Source of the DNA: an uncultured Acetatifactor sp.
Lineage (GTDB): Bacteria > Bacillota > Clostridia > Lachnospirales > Lachnospiraceae
Direction of reading: 5' to 3'
Assembly: GCA_947625675.1 (NCBI GenBank)
Contig: CANQPH010000027.1
Location: 1-39,734, forward strand
DNA: 39,734 bases
Position 1 is the stretch's first letter. Every line of letters begins with the position of its first letter. Positions 1 to 7,335 of this stretch are shown here, piece after piece. A program made the translations under genes and the position numbers. Below the pieces are notes generated by a model that was given only the letters and a program-made list of their open reading frames with translations, had not been told where the DNA came from and ran no database searches.

Positions 1-584
1 GTGGCGCCTTCGTTGATCAGGGGCTGGATGTCCGTCTTGGCGAAGACCCCGCAGCGGGCGGCGATGGCGTAGAGGGACTTATATCCCTTGGCGTATTCGT
101 TTAAGCCTGCGGCGTCCGTCTGCAGAAGGGAGGCCATCTGGTCGATGAAGGAACCGGTGCCCCCGGCGCAGATGCCGTTCATCCGCTGCTCCACGTTGCC
201 CCCTTCAAAATAAATGATCTTGGCGTCCTCCCCGCCCAGCTCGATGGCCACGTCCGTCTTGGGGGCCAGGGTTTCCAGGGAGGTTGCCACGGCGATGACC
301 TCCTGGGTAAAGGGAACTCCCAGGTGGTTGGCCAGGGTCAGTCCGCCGGAACCGGTGATCATGGGATGCAGGGACAGATTGCCCAGTTTCTCATAAGCCC
401 TGCGCAGAAGGCCTGCCAGAGTTTCCCGGATATTGGCGTAATGTCGTTCATAATCGGAGAAAAGAATATTGTTCGATTTATCTAAAATTGCGATTTTTAC
501 AGTGGTGGAACCGATATCGATCCCGAGACGGCAGGCGGCGTCCCGTTCCGTTCCGCCCGTCACGATCACTGGAGAATTGTTCAT
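1..584 (-). CDS. 2-hydroxyacyl-CoA dehydratase activase (BadF/BadG/BcrA/BcrD ATPase family), 5' part
   Basis: The window holds the first 194 codons, starting at the ATG complementary to 582-584; the rest lies beyond the left edge. Visible motifs are those of the ASKHA-fold activator family. They include a phosphate-binding GIDIGSTTVK (residues 21-30), a second phosphate loop ELGGEDAKI (about 115-123), and MNGICAGGTGSF, in which Cys139 matches one ligand of the bridging 4Fe-4S cluster. Cys178 in AARCGVFAK matches the second. Known members of the family use ATP to drive an electron into a 2-hydroxyacyl-CoA or benzoyl-CoA dehydratase/reductase. In many Clostridia this domain opens a very long fused protein of unknown substrate, which may be the case here. 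It is transcribed divergently from the rhomboid-like gene, from its own predicted promoter. Confidence 0.85.
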   Translation of the reverse strand, partial: MNNSPVIVTGGTERDAACRLGIDIGSTTVKIAILDKSNNILFSDYERHYANIRETLAGLLRRAYEKLGNLSLHPMITGSGGLTLANHLGVPFTQEVIAVATSLETLAPKTDVAIELGGEDAKIIYFEGGNVEQRMNGICAGGTGSFIDQMASLLQTDAAGLNEYAKGYKSLYAIAARCGVFAKTDIQPLINEGA

Positions 585-621
585 ATTACCTACACAACCT
601 TTCTAATCCAAAGCTAGATGC

Positions 622-650
622 ATTATACTCCATCTTTTATCAAAATGCAA
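622..650 (-). promoter_or_regulatory. sigma-A promoter for the activase gene
   Basis: Read on the minus strand, the -35 box is TTGCAT (645-650) and the -10 box is TATAAT (622-627), with a 17-bp spacer. The start codon follows about 38 bp downstream. Confidence 0.7.
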
Positions 651-743
651 CGAACAAACTGTGAAGAATGTCGAAGAATGGGAGAAAAAAAGAGGAAATA
701 AATCCAAATTTTTTATTAAATTTTAAAGAGTGGGAAATTTGGG

Positions 744-772
744 TTTACTTATTTTCCTGTGGGTGATAAAAT
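744..772 (+). promoter_or_regulatory. probable sigma-A promoter for the rhomboid-like gene
   Basis: TTTACT (744-749) and TAAAAT (767-772) are separated by 17 bp and lie about 107 bp upstream of the start codon. The stretch 585-743 is AT-rich and holds no other gene I can support. Confidence 0.5.
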
Positions 773-879
773 GTATGCAGAAGGTTGTCCGTTCATGACT
801 CGGGGGCTGTGGCGGGAAAATGAGACTGCGTCAGGCGGGTTTCCGGCAGGAACGGACGTAAGGATCGGAGGCTTGTCGA

Positions 880-1737
880 ATGAGTGAATTTGAAAGAAAA
901 TTTGGAAAATACGCCATCAGGAATCTTCCCATGATCCTGATTTTATGCTATGTGATCGGATATTTGGTGGGCATCTTCCTGCCGGGGCTGCAGATGTATA
1001 TGACCCTGAATCCCTACGCCATTCTTCACGGACAGATCTGGCGTCTGGTGACCTGGGTGCTGATTCCGCCCAGCTCCTTGGGACTGTTCACCATTATCAT
1101 GCTGTTCTTCTATTACAGCGTGGCCGTGACCCTGGAACGGGTCTGGGGGACCTACCAGTTCAACGTATATCTGTTGTCCGGCATGCTTTTCACCATCGTG
1201 GGAAGCTTTGTCGCCATGGGCCTGTATTACCTTTTCGGTGGAAGCGGTGAGATGGCTCCCCTTTACATGCAGCAGGCTTCCTCCATGTTCAGCACCTACT
1301 ATATCAACATGTCCATTTTCCTGGCCTATGCGGCCACTTTTCCGGACGCCCAGGTGCTGCTCATGTTTTTCATTCCCATCAAGATCAAATATCTGGGAAT
1401 CGCTTATTCCCTTTTGCTTCTGTTCGATTTGATCCGCGGGGTCGGATACCCCACCTTCAATATTTTTTATCGGATCGCCATTGTGGCGTCCCTTTTGAAT
1501 TTCGCAGTCTTCTGGTTCCGCAACCGGGGCCGGCACCTGACCCCCAAGCAGATCAGGCGCAGACAACAGTTCAAATCCCAGGTGCGCCACAACCCCAAGA
1601 TCACCAAGCACAAATGCGCCATCTGCGGCAGGACCGACGAGGACAGCCCGGACCTGGAATTCCGCTTCTGCTCCAAATGCAACGGCAACTACGAATACTG
1701 CCAATATCACCTGTTTACTCACGAACATATTAAGTAA
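880..1737 (+). CDS. rhomboid-like membrane protein with C-terminal cysteine zinc site; likely non-catalytic
   Basis: A 285-residue membrane protein. Hydrophobic segments lie around residues 17-36, 65-82, 96-120, 143-165, 170-185 and 197-213. HGQIWRLVTW (50-59) resembles the conserved WR loop that follows the first helix of rhomboid proteins, and the helix number fits the rhomboid fold. I cannot find the catalytic GxSG serine motif or the late-helix histidine of active rhomboid proteases, so this is probably a pseudo-rhomboid. The C-terminus is basic (226-245) and then carries CxxC pairs at 246/249 and 264/267 plus Cys274, a likely zinc-ribbon-like site. The ATG at 880 has GGAGG 8 bases upstream. 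The last codons and the stop lie inside a perfect 20-bp inverted repeat, so the extreme C-terminus may be newly acquired. Partner and substrate are unknown. Confidence 0.75.
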   Translation: MSEFERKFGKYAIRNLPMILILCYVIGYLVGIFLPGLQMYMTLNPYAILHGQIWRLVTWVLIPPSSLGLFTIIMLFFYYSVAVTLERVWGTYQFNVYLLSGMLFTIVGSFVAMGLYYLFGGSGEMAPLYMQQASSMFSTYYINMSIFLAYAATFPDAQVLLMFFIPIKIKYLGIAYSLLLLFDLIRGVGYPTFNIFYRIAIVASLLNFAVFWFRNRGRHLTPKQIRRRQQFKSQVRHNPKITKHKCAICGRTDEDSPDLEFRFCSKCNGNYEYCQYHLFTHEHIK

Positions 1738-1758
1738 AAATATGTTCGTGAGTAAACA
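1712..1758. repeat. perfect 20-bp inverted repeat spanning the stop codon of the rhomboid-like gene
   Basis: Positions 1712-1731 are exactly complementary to 1739-1758, with a 7-nt loop at 1732-1738 that contains the TAA stop (1735-1737). The left arm encodes the last residues of the protein. The transcript would fold into a very stable hairpin at the stop codon. There is no T-run after it, so it is not a classical terminator. Confidence 0.95.
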
Positions 1759-1824
1759 TGGTTACGACATGAGCATGTTAAATAGGGAACATGCTCATGT
1801 GTGAACATGGTTACAACATGAGCA
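1755..1824. repeat. 21-bp direct repeat flanking a 13-bp hairpin
   Basis: Positions 1755-1775 and 1804-1824 are direct repeats with one mismatch (motif AACATGGTTACRACATGAGCA form). Overlapping them, 1767-1779 pairs perfectly with 1788-1800 across an 8-nt loop. The first direct repeat also overlaps the right arm of the preceding 20-bp palindrome. The layout suggests a repeated palindromic unit, part of the same structured array as 1712-1758 and 1846-1975. Confidence 0.85.
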
Positions 1825-1845
1825 CGTAAAATAAGTGCAAGGCCA

Positions 1846-1975
1846 GAGTCAAATGGGTTTGCCGCCTATGGCGGCATGAACATCTTGCATAACAAATCGT
1901 ATGGGAAAGCTAGCTTTCCCAACGATTTTTGTGCAAGATGCTCACATCACAATGTGATGTGAGCCCATTTGACTC
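1846..1975. repeat. cloverleaf-like structured intergenic element A
   Basis: A perfect 12-bp closing stem (1846-1857 with 1964-1975) encloses three hairpins in a row. The first is GCCGCC/GGCGGC at 1861-1875. The second is a compound arm at 1881-1940: 9 bp (1881-1889/1932-1940), then 7 bp (1894-1900/1922-1928), then a perfect 18-bp palindrome (1903-1920). The third is 10-11 bp at 1941-1963. Nearly every base is paired. It lies between the rhomboid-like gene and the sigma-like gene. I do not recognise it as a named element, and it is not a tRNA because the arm lengths do not fit. Confidence 0.9.
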
Positions 1976-2020
1976 GAACAACTCTGCACAACGCCGCACA
2001 ACACAAGTAGGGAGGTCCAA

Positions 2021-2776
2021 ATGTCGGAAACGGACAGAGAGGTTTTATTCGCCCGCACCCTGGAAGAGGTGAAGAGAACTGCCAGGGAACAGGGGAATTC
2101 CATTACGAAGGAACAGGTACGGGAAGCCTTCGTTCCCCTGGGCTTTGACGGGGAACAGCTGAAAATGGTCCTGGACTATCTGAAAAAGCAGAATATCGGC
2201 ATCGGAGAGGCCCCGGATCCGGAGGAAAACCTGACGAAGAAGGACAGGGCCTATCTCGAAATTTACCTGGACCAGATCGGCGGACTACCCTCCGCTTCCC
2301 AAGGGGAACGGGAAGCCGTCATTCTTTCCGCCATGGCCGGAGAGCTGGAGGCCCAGCGTCGCCTGATGGAACTGTTTCTGCCAGACGTGGTGGAGATCGC
2401 CAGGCTCTATGCGGGCCAGGGTGTTTTCCTGGAGGACCTGATCGGAGAGGGCAACGTGGCCCTGGCCATGGGCGTGGGCATGCTGGGAGCCATGGAAGGG
2501 GCCATGGAGGCCCAGGGAATGCTGGCCCGGATGATCATGGACGCCATGGAGGACCATATTCAGGAGAATGCCGCCGCTGCCCGGATCGACCGGAAGGTGG
2601 AGGCCAAAGTGAACCGGGTGATGGAGAAGGCCAGGGAGCTTTCCGAGGATCTGCGGCGGAAGGTGACGCCCCAGGAGCTTGCCGAGGAATCGGGACTGTC
2701 CCTGGAGGAGATTCAGGACGCCATGCGCATCAGCGGTTACCACATAGAGTACATCGAAGGAGCCCAGGATGGTTAA
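2021..2776 (+). CDS. sigma-70-like protein lacking regions 2.4 and 4
   Basis: A 251-residue protein with a strong AGGGAGG ribosome site before its ATG. Residues 15-60 resemble sigma region 1.1. DRAYLEIYLDQIGGLPSAS (75-93) resembles region 1.2 of housekeeping sigma factors. Residues 105-150 resemble regions 2.1-2.2 (AKRRL...DLIQEGN-type; here LEDLIGEGNVALAM). Residues 190-240 resemble region 3 (VTPQELAEESGLSLEEIQDAM). The promoter-recognising helix of region 2.4 and all of region 4 are absent, and a Met/Ala-rich stretch (about 146-185) stands where 2.3-2.4 would be. It could bind core RNA polymerase without reading a -10/-35 promoter, or it could be a decayed sigma factor. Its stop overlaps the next gene by 8 nt, so the two are probably co-translated. 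Confidence 0.7.
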   Translation: MSETDREVLFARTLEEVKRTAREQGNSITKEQVREAFVPLGFDGEQLKMVLDYLKKQNIGIGEAPDPEENLTKKDRAYLEIYLDQIGGLPSASQGEREAVILSAMAGELEAQRRLMELFLPDVVEIARLYAGQGVFLEDLIGEGNVALAMGVGMLGAMEGAMEAQGMLARMIMDAMEDHIQENAAAARIDRKVEAKVNRVMEKARELSEDLRRKVTPQELAEESGLSLEEIQDAMRISGYHIEYIEGAQDG

Positions 2777-3188
2777 GCAGCAGTATGAGGATTACAAATA
2801 TGTGATGCAGGACGTGTACCAGGTCTACCTGGGGGCCAAATACACCTTTGAAGAGGTGGTGGAGAACGAGGATGCGCCCTTCAAGTTCCGGCTGCTGCTG
2901 GAACGGTACATTTACCAGGATGTGGATCCCCGGACCACTCTGGAGAGCTATTTTTATTATCTGGGGGAAAAAGGCCTGGCAGTGAAGCTCTTCCGCCAGA
3001 TCAAGCTGAAGGTGAAGATCAACATCATTGAGGAGAAAAAGCCTCTTCTCGGCAAACCTTCCAGGCAATATACCACGAAGGTGGTGCCCATTGAGGAATT
3101 CGTCCGCATCCCTCCGGAGGAGAAGGAGGAGAAGGGCGTGGTGATTCAGGAGATCCTGTGCAGCAAGCTGGCGCTGATGGCTTTCTGA
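2769..3188 (+). CDS. unknown protein, translationally coupled to the sigma-like gene
   Basis: A 139-residue soluble, charged protein that I do not recognise. The ATG at 2769 overlaps the end of the sigma-like gene by 8 nt. The N-terminal half is rich in Tyr and acidic residues (YEDYKYVMQDVYQVYLGAKY); the C-terminal half is basic, with a Glu/Lys-rich segment near 118-126. No signal peptide or membrane segment is visible. The coupling suggests that it works with, or controls, the sigma-like protein, but that is inference. Confidence 0.6.
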   Translation: MVKQQYEDYKYVMQDVYQVYLGAKYTFEEVVENEDAPFKFRLLLERYIYQDVDPRTTLESYFYYLGEKGLAVKLFRQIKLKVKINIIEEKKPLLGKPSRQYTTKVVPIEEFVRIPPEEKEEKGVVIQEILCSKLALMAF

Positions 3189-3207
3189 ATCTAGTAAAAA
3201 TACATAT

Positions 3208-3247
3208 CCCGTCCGGGAACCGGGACGGGCGCCCGCAGGAAGCGGGC
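3208..3247. repeat. two GC-rich hairpins in the leader of the M16 peptidase gene
   Basis: The first is 3208-3214 with 3223-3229 (7 bp). The second is 3231-3236 with 3242-3247 (6 bp, 5-nt loop). The ribosome site GAGGAG follows at once at 3251-3256. No T-run is present, so this looks like a structured leader or processing site rather than a terminator. Confidence 0.6.
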
Positions 3248-3262
3248 AGAGAGGAGTAAAAA

Positions 3263-6181
3263 ATGGATTTGAAGAACTTGCAGGCTTATGAAGTGGTGGA
3301 GCAGGGCCCCATCCCGGATCTGAATTCGGAGGGAGCGATCCTTCGCCACCGCAAAACCGGCGCCCGGGTGGTGCTGCTTTCCAATGACGATGAGAACAAG
3401 GTGTTCTGCATCGGCTTCCGTACCCCGCCGGAGGACTCCACGGGCGTGCCCCACATCATCGAGCATTCCGTGCTCTGCGGCTCCAAGCGTTTTCCGGTGA
3501 AGGATCCCTTCGTGGAGATGGCCAAGGGTTCCTTGAACACCTTTTTGAACGCCATGACCTATCCGGACAAGACCATTTATCCGGTGGCCAGCTGCAATGA
3601 CAAGGATTTCCAGAACCTGATGCATATTTATCTGGATGCGGTGTTTTATCCCAACATCTATACCAATGAAAAGATCTTCAAGCAGGAGGGCTGGCACTAT
3701 GAGTGCGACGGTCTCCAGGGGGAACTGACCGTCAACGGCGTGGTGTATAACGAGATGAAGGGAGCCTTTTCCTCTCCGGACGACGTGATGTACCGGGAGA
3801 TCAGCACCTCCCTGTATCCGGACAATACCTACGGCGTGGAATCCGGCGGGGATCCGGAGGTGATCCCCCAGCTGTCCTATGAGCAGTTCCTGGATTTCCA
3901 CAGAAGGTATTATCATCCCTCCAACAGCTACATCTACCTCTATGGCAACATGGACATGGCGGAAAAGCTGACCTTCATCGACGAGCAGTATCTTTCCTCC
4001 TTCGACGCCCTTTCCATCGATTCCGCCATTCGGGATCAGGCTCCTTTTTCCTCCATGCACAGGGTGGAGAAGGAATATCCTATCAGCGATGAGGAAGAGG
4101 AAGCGGGCAACTCCTATTTGACCTGGAACGTGTCTGTGGGGAACACCCTGGAGCAGGATCTGTACGTGGGCTTCCAGATTCTGGACTACGTGCTCTGTTC
4201 CGCACCGGGGGCGCCCTTAAAGCAGGCCTTGGTGGACAAGGGGCTGGGTAAGGACGTGTTCAGCATTTATAATAACGAGATCAAGCAGCCCTATTTCAGC
4301 GTGGTGGCCAAGGGAACCGATGGGGACAGGGTTCAGGAGTTCTTGGACACCATCCAGGGCGAGCTGAAGCGGTTGGTCAGGGAAGGCATCGACAAGAAGG
4401 CCCTTCTGGCCGGGATCAATTACTATGAATTCCGGTATCGGGAGGCGGATTTCGGCTCTGCGCCCAAGGGACTGATCTACGGCATGCAGATCCTGGCCAG
4501 CTGGCTGTACGATGACGGGAAGCCTTTCATCCACGTGGCCGCCGACGCCACCTACGGCAGGATGCGCCAGTACGTGGAGACGGATTATTTTGAACAGCTG
4601 GTGCAGAAGTGGCTTCTGGACAATCCACACAGCTCTCTGTTGGTCCTTAAGCCCAAGAAGGGCCTGACCGCTGTCAGAGAGGCGGCGCTTCGGGAAAAGC
4701 TGGCGGAGATCAAGGCTTCCATGAGCGAGTCGGAGGTCCAAAAGATCATGGACGATGCCAGGGAGCTGAAGGCCTTCCAGGATTCCGAGGACAGTGAAGA
4801 GGCCAAGGCCACCCTTCCTTTCCTGACCAGGGAAGACATGAAGAAGGAGGCCACCCCCATTCTCAACGAGGAATGTACGGTGGGAGGGACCAGGGTTCTG
4901 CTCCATGAGATGTTCACCAATCACATCGGCTATCTGCGCCTGATTTTCGATCTGGGACAGGTGCCGGAGAAATATTTCCCTTATGCGGGCGTCCTGGCCA
5001 GCGTTCTGGGCATGCTGAACACGGAGCATTATTCCTACGGGGCCCTCAATAACGAGACCAATATCTGGACCGGCGGGATCAGCGTGAACACCAACGTGTA
5101 CAGCAGCGTGAAGGATCCTGAGAAATACACGGCCACCCTGGAGGTGAAGGTGAAGGCCCTGTATGAGAATCTGCCTAAGGCCCTGGAGCTCATGGAGGAG
5201 ATCATGCTCACCAGCGATCTGGCGGATGGGAAGCGTCTTTTGGAGATTCTGGCGGAGGACAAGATGCAGTCGGCCGCCCAGATGACCTCGGCGGGCCACA
5301 GGGTGGCTGCGGTGAGGGCCACTTCCTACGGCAGCGCCGCCGGTCTGGCGGACGAAATCCTGAGCGGACTGGAGCAGTACCGCCTAGTCAGCGGCCTGGA
5401 AGGACATTTTGAAGAGAAGAAAGAAGAGCTGACCGCCAATCTGCAGACCCTGGTGAAGATGATCTTCCGTCCCGAGAATCTGTTGGTGGATTATACGGGC
5501 ACCAAAGAAAGCCTGGAGAGCCTGGATGGGGCCCTGAAAGGTCTTGGACAGAAGCTGTGCGCAGAGGAAGTGGAGAAGGCTTCCTTCCATCCCGTGCCGG
5601 TGAAGAAGAACGAGGGCTTCACTACCTCCGGACAGGTGCAGTATGTCTGCCGGGCCGGCAATTTCCGCAGGAAGGGTCTGCCCTTCAAGGGTTCCCTGCG
5701 GGTGCTGCGGGTGATGATGGGCTACGATTATCTGTGGGTCAACGTGAGAGTCAAGGGCGGCGCCTACGGCTGCATGAGCAACTTCGCCAAGACCGGAGAC
5801 TGCTATTTCGTGTCCTACCGGGATCCCAACCTGGAGAAGACCATCGAGGTCTTCGAGAAGGCGGCGGAAACGGTGGCGGGCTTCCAGGCGGAGGAGCGCA
5901 CCATGGCCCAGTTCATCATCGGCGCCATCGGAGAGCTGGATACGCCCATGAATCCTTCCGCCAGGGGCTTCTATTCCCTGAACGCCTACATGACGGAGCA
6001 GACCAATGAATCCATCCAGAGGGAGAGGGACGAGCTGCTGGCCGTCACGCCGGAGGAGATCCGCAGCCTTTCCGCCTATATCAAGGCCTTTATGGAGGAT
6101 GACTGCCTCTGCGTCGTGGGCAATGCGGACAGACTCAAGAGCAGGGAGGATCTTTTCCTGAACATGCAGAGCCTGGTGTAA
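3263..6181 (+). CDS. insulinase-family (M16C) zinc metallopeptidase
   Basis: At 972 residues it has the length of the single-chain M16C peptidases (presequence-protease/Cym1-like), which cleave peptides and unfolded segments inside a closed two-half chamber. The inverted zinc motif HxxEH is HIIEH at residues 64-68, and the distal zinc ligand is probably Glu164 in VVYNEMKG. The conserved SLNTFLNAMTYPDKTIYP (90-107) is also typical of the subfamily. A second, catalytically silent M16 half occupies roughly residues 530-970. No signal peptide is visible, so it should be cytoplasmic, probably degrading peptides. The ATG is preceded by AGAGGAG. It lies upstream of a DUF4349 lipoprotein in the same direction. 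Confidence 0.92.
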   Translation: MDLKNLQAYEVVEQGPIPDLNSEGAILRHRKTGARVVLLSNDDENKVFCIGFRTPPEDSTGVPHIIEHSVLCGSKRFPVKDPFVEMAKGSLNTFLNAMTYPDKTIYPVASCNDKDFQNLMHIYLDAVFYPNIYTNEKIFKQEGWHYECDGLQGELTVNGVVYNEMKGAFSSPDDVMYREISTSLYPDNTYGVESGGDPEVIPQLSYEQFLDFHRRYYHPSNSYIYLYGNMDMAEKLTFIDEQYLSSFDALSIDSAIRDQAPFSSMHRVEKEYPISDEEEEAGNSYLTWNVSVGNTLEQDLYVGFQILDYVLCSAPGAPLKQALVDKGLGKDVFSIYNNEIKQPYFSVVAKGTDGDRVQEFLDTIQGELKRLVREGIDKKALLAGINYYEFRYREADFGSAPKGLIYGMQILASWLYDDGKPFIHVAADATYGRMRQYVETDYFEQLVQKWLLDNPHSSLLVLKPKKGLTAVREAALREKLAEIKASMSESEVQKIMDDARELKAFQDSEDSEEAKATLPFLTREDMKKEATPILNEECTVGGTRVLLHEMFTNHIGYLRLIFDLGQVPEKYFPYAGVLASVLGMLNTEHYSYGALNNETNIWTGGISVNTNVYSSVKDPEKYTATLEVKVKALYENLPKALELMEEIMLTSDLADGKRLLEILAEDKMQSAAQMTSAGHRVAAVRATSYGSAAGLADEILSGLEQYRLVSGLEGHFEEKKEELTANLQTLVKMIFRPENLLVDYTGTKESLESLDGALKGLGQKLCAEEVEKASFHPVPVKKNEGFTTSGQVQYVCRAGNFRRKGLPFKGSLRVLRVMMGYDYLWVNVRVKGGAYGCMSNFAKTGDCYFVSYRDPNLEKTIEVFEKAAETVAGFQAEERTMAQFIIGAIGELDTPMNPSARGFYSLNAYMTEQTNESIQRERDELLAVTPEEIRSLSAYIKAFMEDDCLCVVGNADRLKSREDLFLNMQSLV

Positions 6182-6189
6182 TGCCAGAG

Positions 6190-6204
6190 CCCCGATGATC
6201 GGGG
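6190..6204. repeat. 15-nt perfect inverted repeat between the M16 and DUF4349 genes
   Basis: CCCCGAT and ATCGGGG flank a single G (6190-6196 and 6198-6204). The real loop would have to be opened to 3 or more bases. No T-run follows, so the role is unclear. Confidence 0.5.
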
Positions 6205-6223
6205 GAAAGCCGGGGAGGTAAAT

Positions 6224-7312
6224 GTGAAAAGAAAAAAGTATAATTGGAGGAAATATTGGAGGACCTTTGCAGCCTGTCTGCTGACGGCCTGTCTGCTGAC
6301 AGCCTGCGGCGGGTCTTCCGGGGGCACGGCTTCTGATAGTTCCTTCATGGCCAACGGCGCTTCAAACTTGGAGACGGAGAATTTCGGTTTTTACCAGGAA
6401 TCCGCCGCCGAGGCGGGGATGGAAGGAAGTGATGCTCCGTCCGTGGACGAAAGCGGCAGCGCCAGCTCCAGACAGACTTCGAGAAAGCTGATCCGCAACG
6501 TGGATCTGGATGTGGAGACGAAGGAATTCGACTCCCTGATGGACAATCTGCAGAAGCAGATCACGGACCTGGGCGGTTACGTGGAGAACATGAGCGTCTA
6601 TAACGGCAGCATTTATGCCAACTATCGGAGCAGCCGTTCCGCCCAGCTCACCGTCCGGATTCCCCAGGAACGTCTGGATGAGTTCCTGAGCCTGGTGACG
6701 GGGCAGTGCAACGTCACCCGCCGCAATGACAGCGAGGTGGACGTGACCCTCACCTACGTGGATCTGGAGAGTCACAAGCAGGCCCTGCTGACGGAGCAGG
6801 AGAGACTGTTGGAGCTGTTGGAACGGGCGGAAACCGTGGAGGACATCATCACCATAGAGAGCCGCCTGTCCGACATCCGCTATCAGGTCGAGAGCATGGA
6901 ATCCCAGCTGCGGACCTATGACAATCAGGTGAACTACAGCACGGTGCGGATGGACGTGGAGGAAGTGCAGGAGCTGACACCGGTACAGAAGGAAACGGTG
7001 TGGCAGAGGATCTCCGGCGGTTTCGCAAAGAGCCTTAAAGATCTGGGAGACGGCCTGGTGGATCTGATGGTCTGGGTCATCGTGAACAGCCCTTATCTGG
7101 TGGTTTGGGCGGCGGTGATCGCCCTGGCAGTATGGCTTATTCTGAAGCTTCGGAAGCGGAAGAGAGAGAAGAAATGGGGAGCATACGGCCAGACCGGGAC
7201 TGCTGGCCGGGTTGGAAGCGCCGGCCAGTTCGGAAGCGCCAGCCAGACGGGGGCTCCGGGCCGGAACCAGGCGGGTTCCTCCCTCGGACTGGAAACGGAT
7301 AAGAAGGAATAG
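6224..7312 (+). CDS. DUF4349-domain lipoprotein with C-terminal membrane helix
   Basis: A 362-residue protein using GTG at 6224, with GGGGAGG upstream. The N-terminus is basic and ends in a duplicated lipobox: LLTAC occurs at residues 19-23 and 24-28, so Cys28 (followed by GG) or Cys23 would be lipidated. Residues about 85-245 match the DUF4349 pattern, which has RKLIRNVDLDVE, a central LTYVDLESHK and a long predicted coiled coil (LLTEQERLLELLERAETVEDIITIESRLSD region). A hydrophobic helix at about 292-312 (SPYLVVWAAVIALAVWLIL) is followed by Lys/Arg and a low-complexity Gly/Ser/Ala/Gln tail. The family is common on Firmicutes surfaces, and its role is unknown. Confidence 0.85.
   Translation: MKRKKYNWRKYWRTFAACLLTACLLTACGGSSGGTASDSSFMANGASNLETENFGFYQESAAEAGMEGSDAPSVDESGSASSRQTSRKLIRNVDLDVETKEFDSLMDNLQKQITDLGGYVENMSVYNGSIYANYRSSRSAQLTVRIPQERLDEFLSLVTGQCNVTRRNDSEVDVTLTYVDLESHKQALLTEQERLLELLERAETVEDIITIESRLSDIRYQVESMESQLRTYDNQVNYSTVRMDVEEVQELTPVQKETVWQRISGGFAKSLKDLGDGLVDLMVWVIVNSPYLVVWAAVIALAVWLILKLRKRKREKKWGAYGQTGTAGRVGSAGQFGSASQTGAPGRNQAGSSLGLETDKKE
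6272..6301 (+). repeat. 15-bp tandem duplication inside the lipoprotein signal sequence
   Basis: Positions 6272-6286 and 6287-6301 are identical except for the last base. The duplication doubles the LLTAC lipobox of the DUF4349 protein in frame. Confidence 0.9.
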
Positions 7313-7335
7313 ACAAAAGGAGTTAATTGACGTAA

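Noticed and set aside
1846..1975. tRNA gene because of the cloverleaf form
   Set aside because: The stem lengths (12 bp closing, up to 25 paired bases in one arm) do not fit a tRNA, and no anticodon arm or T-loop sequence is present.
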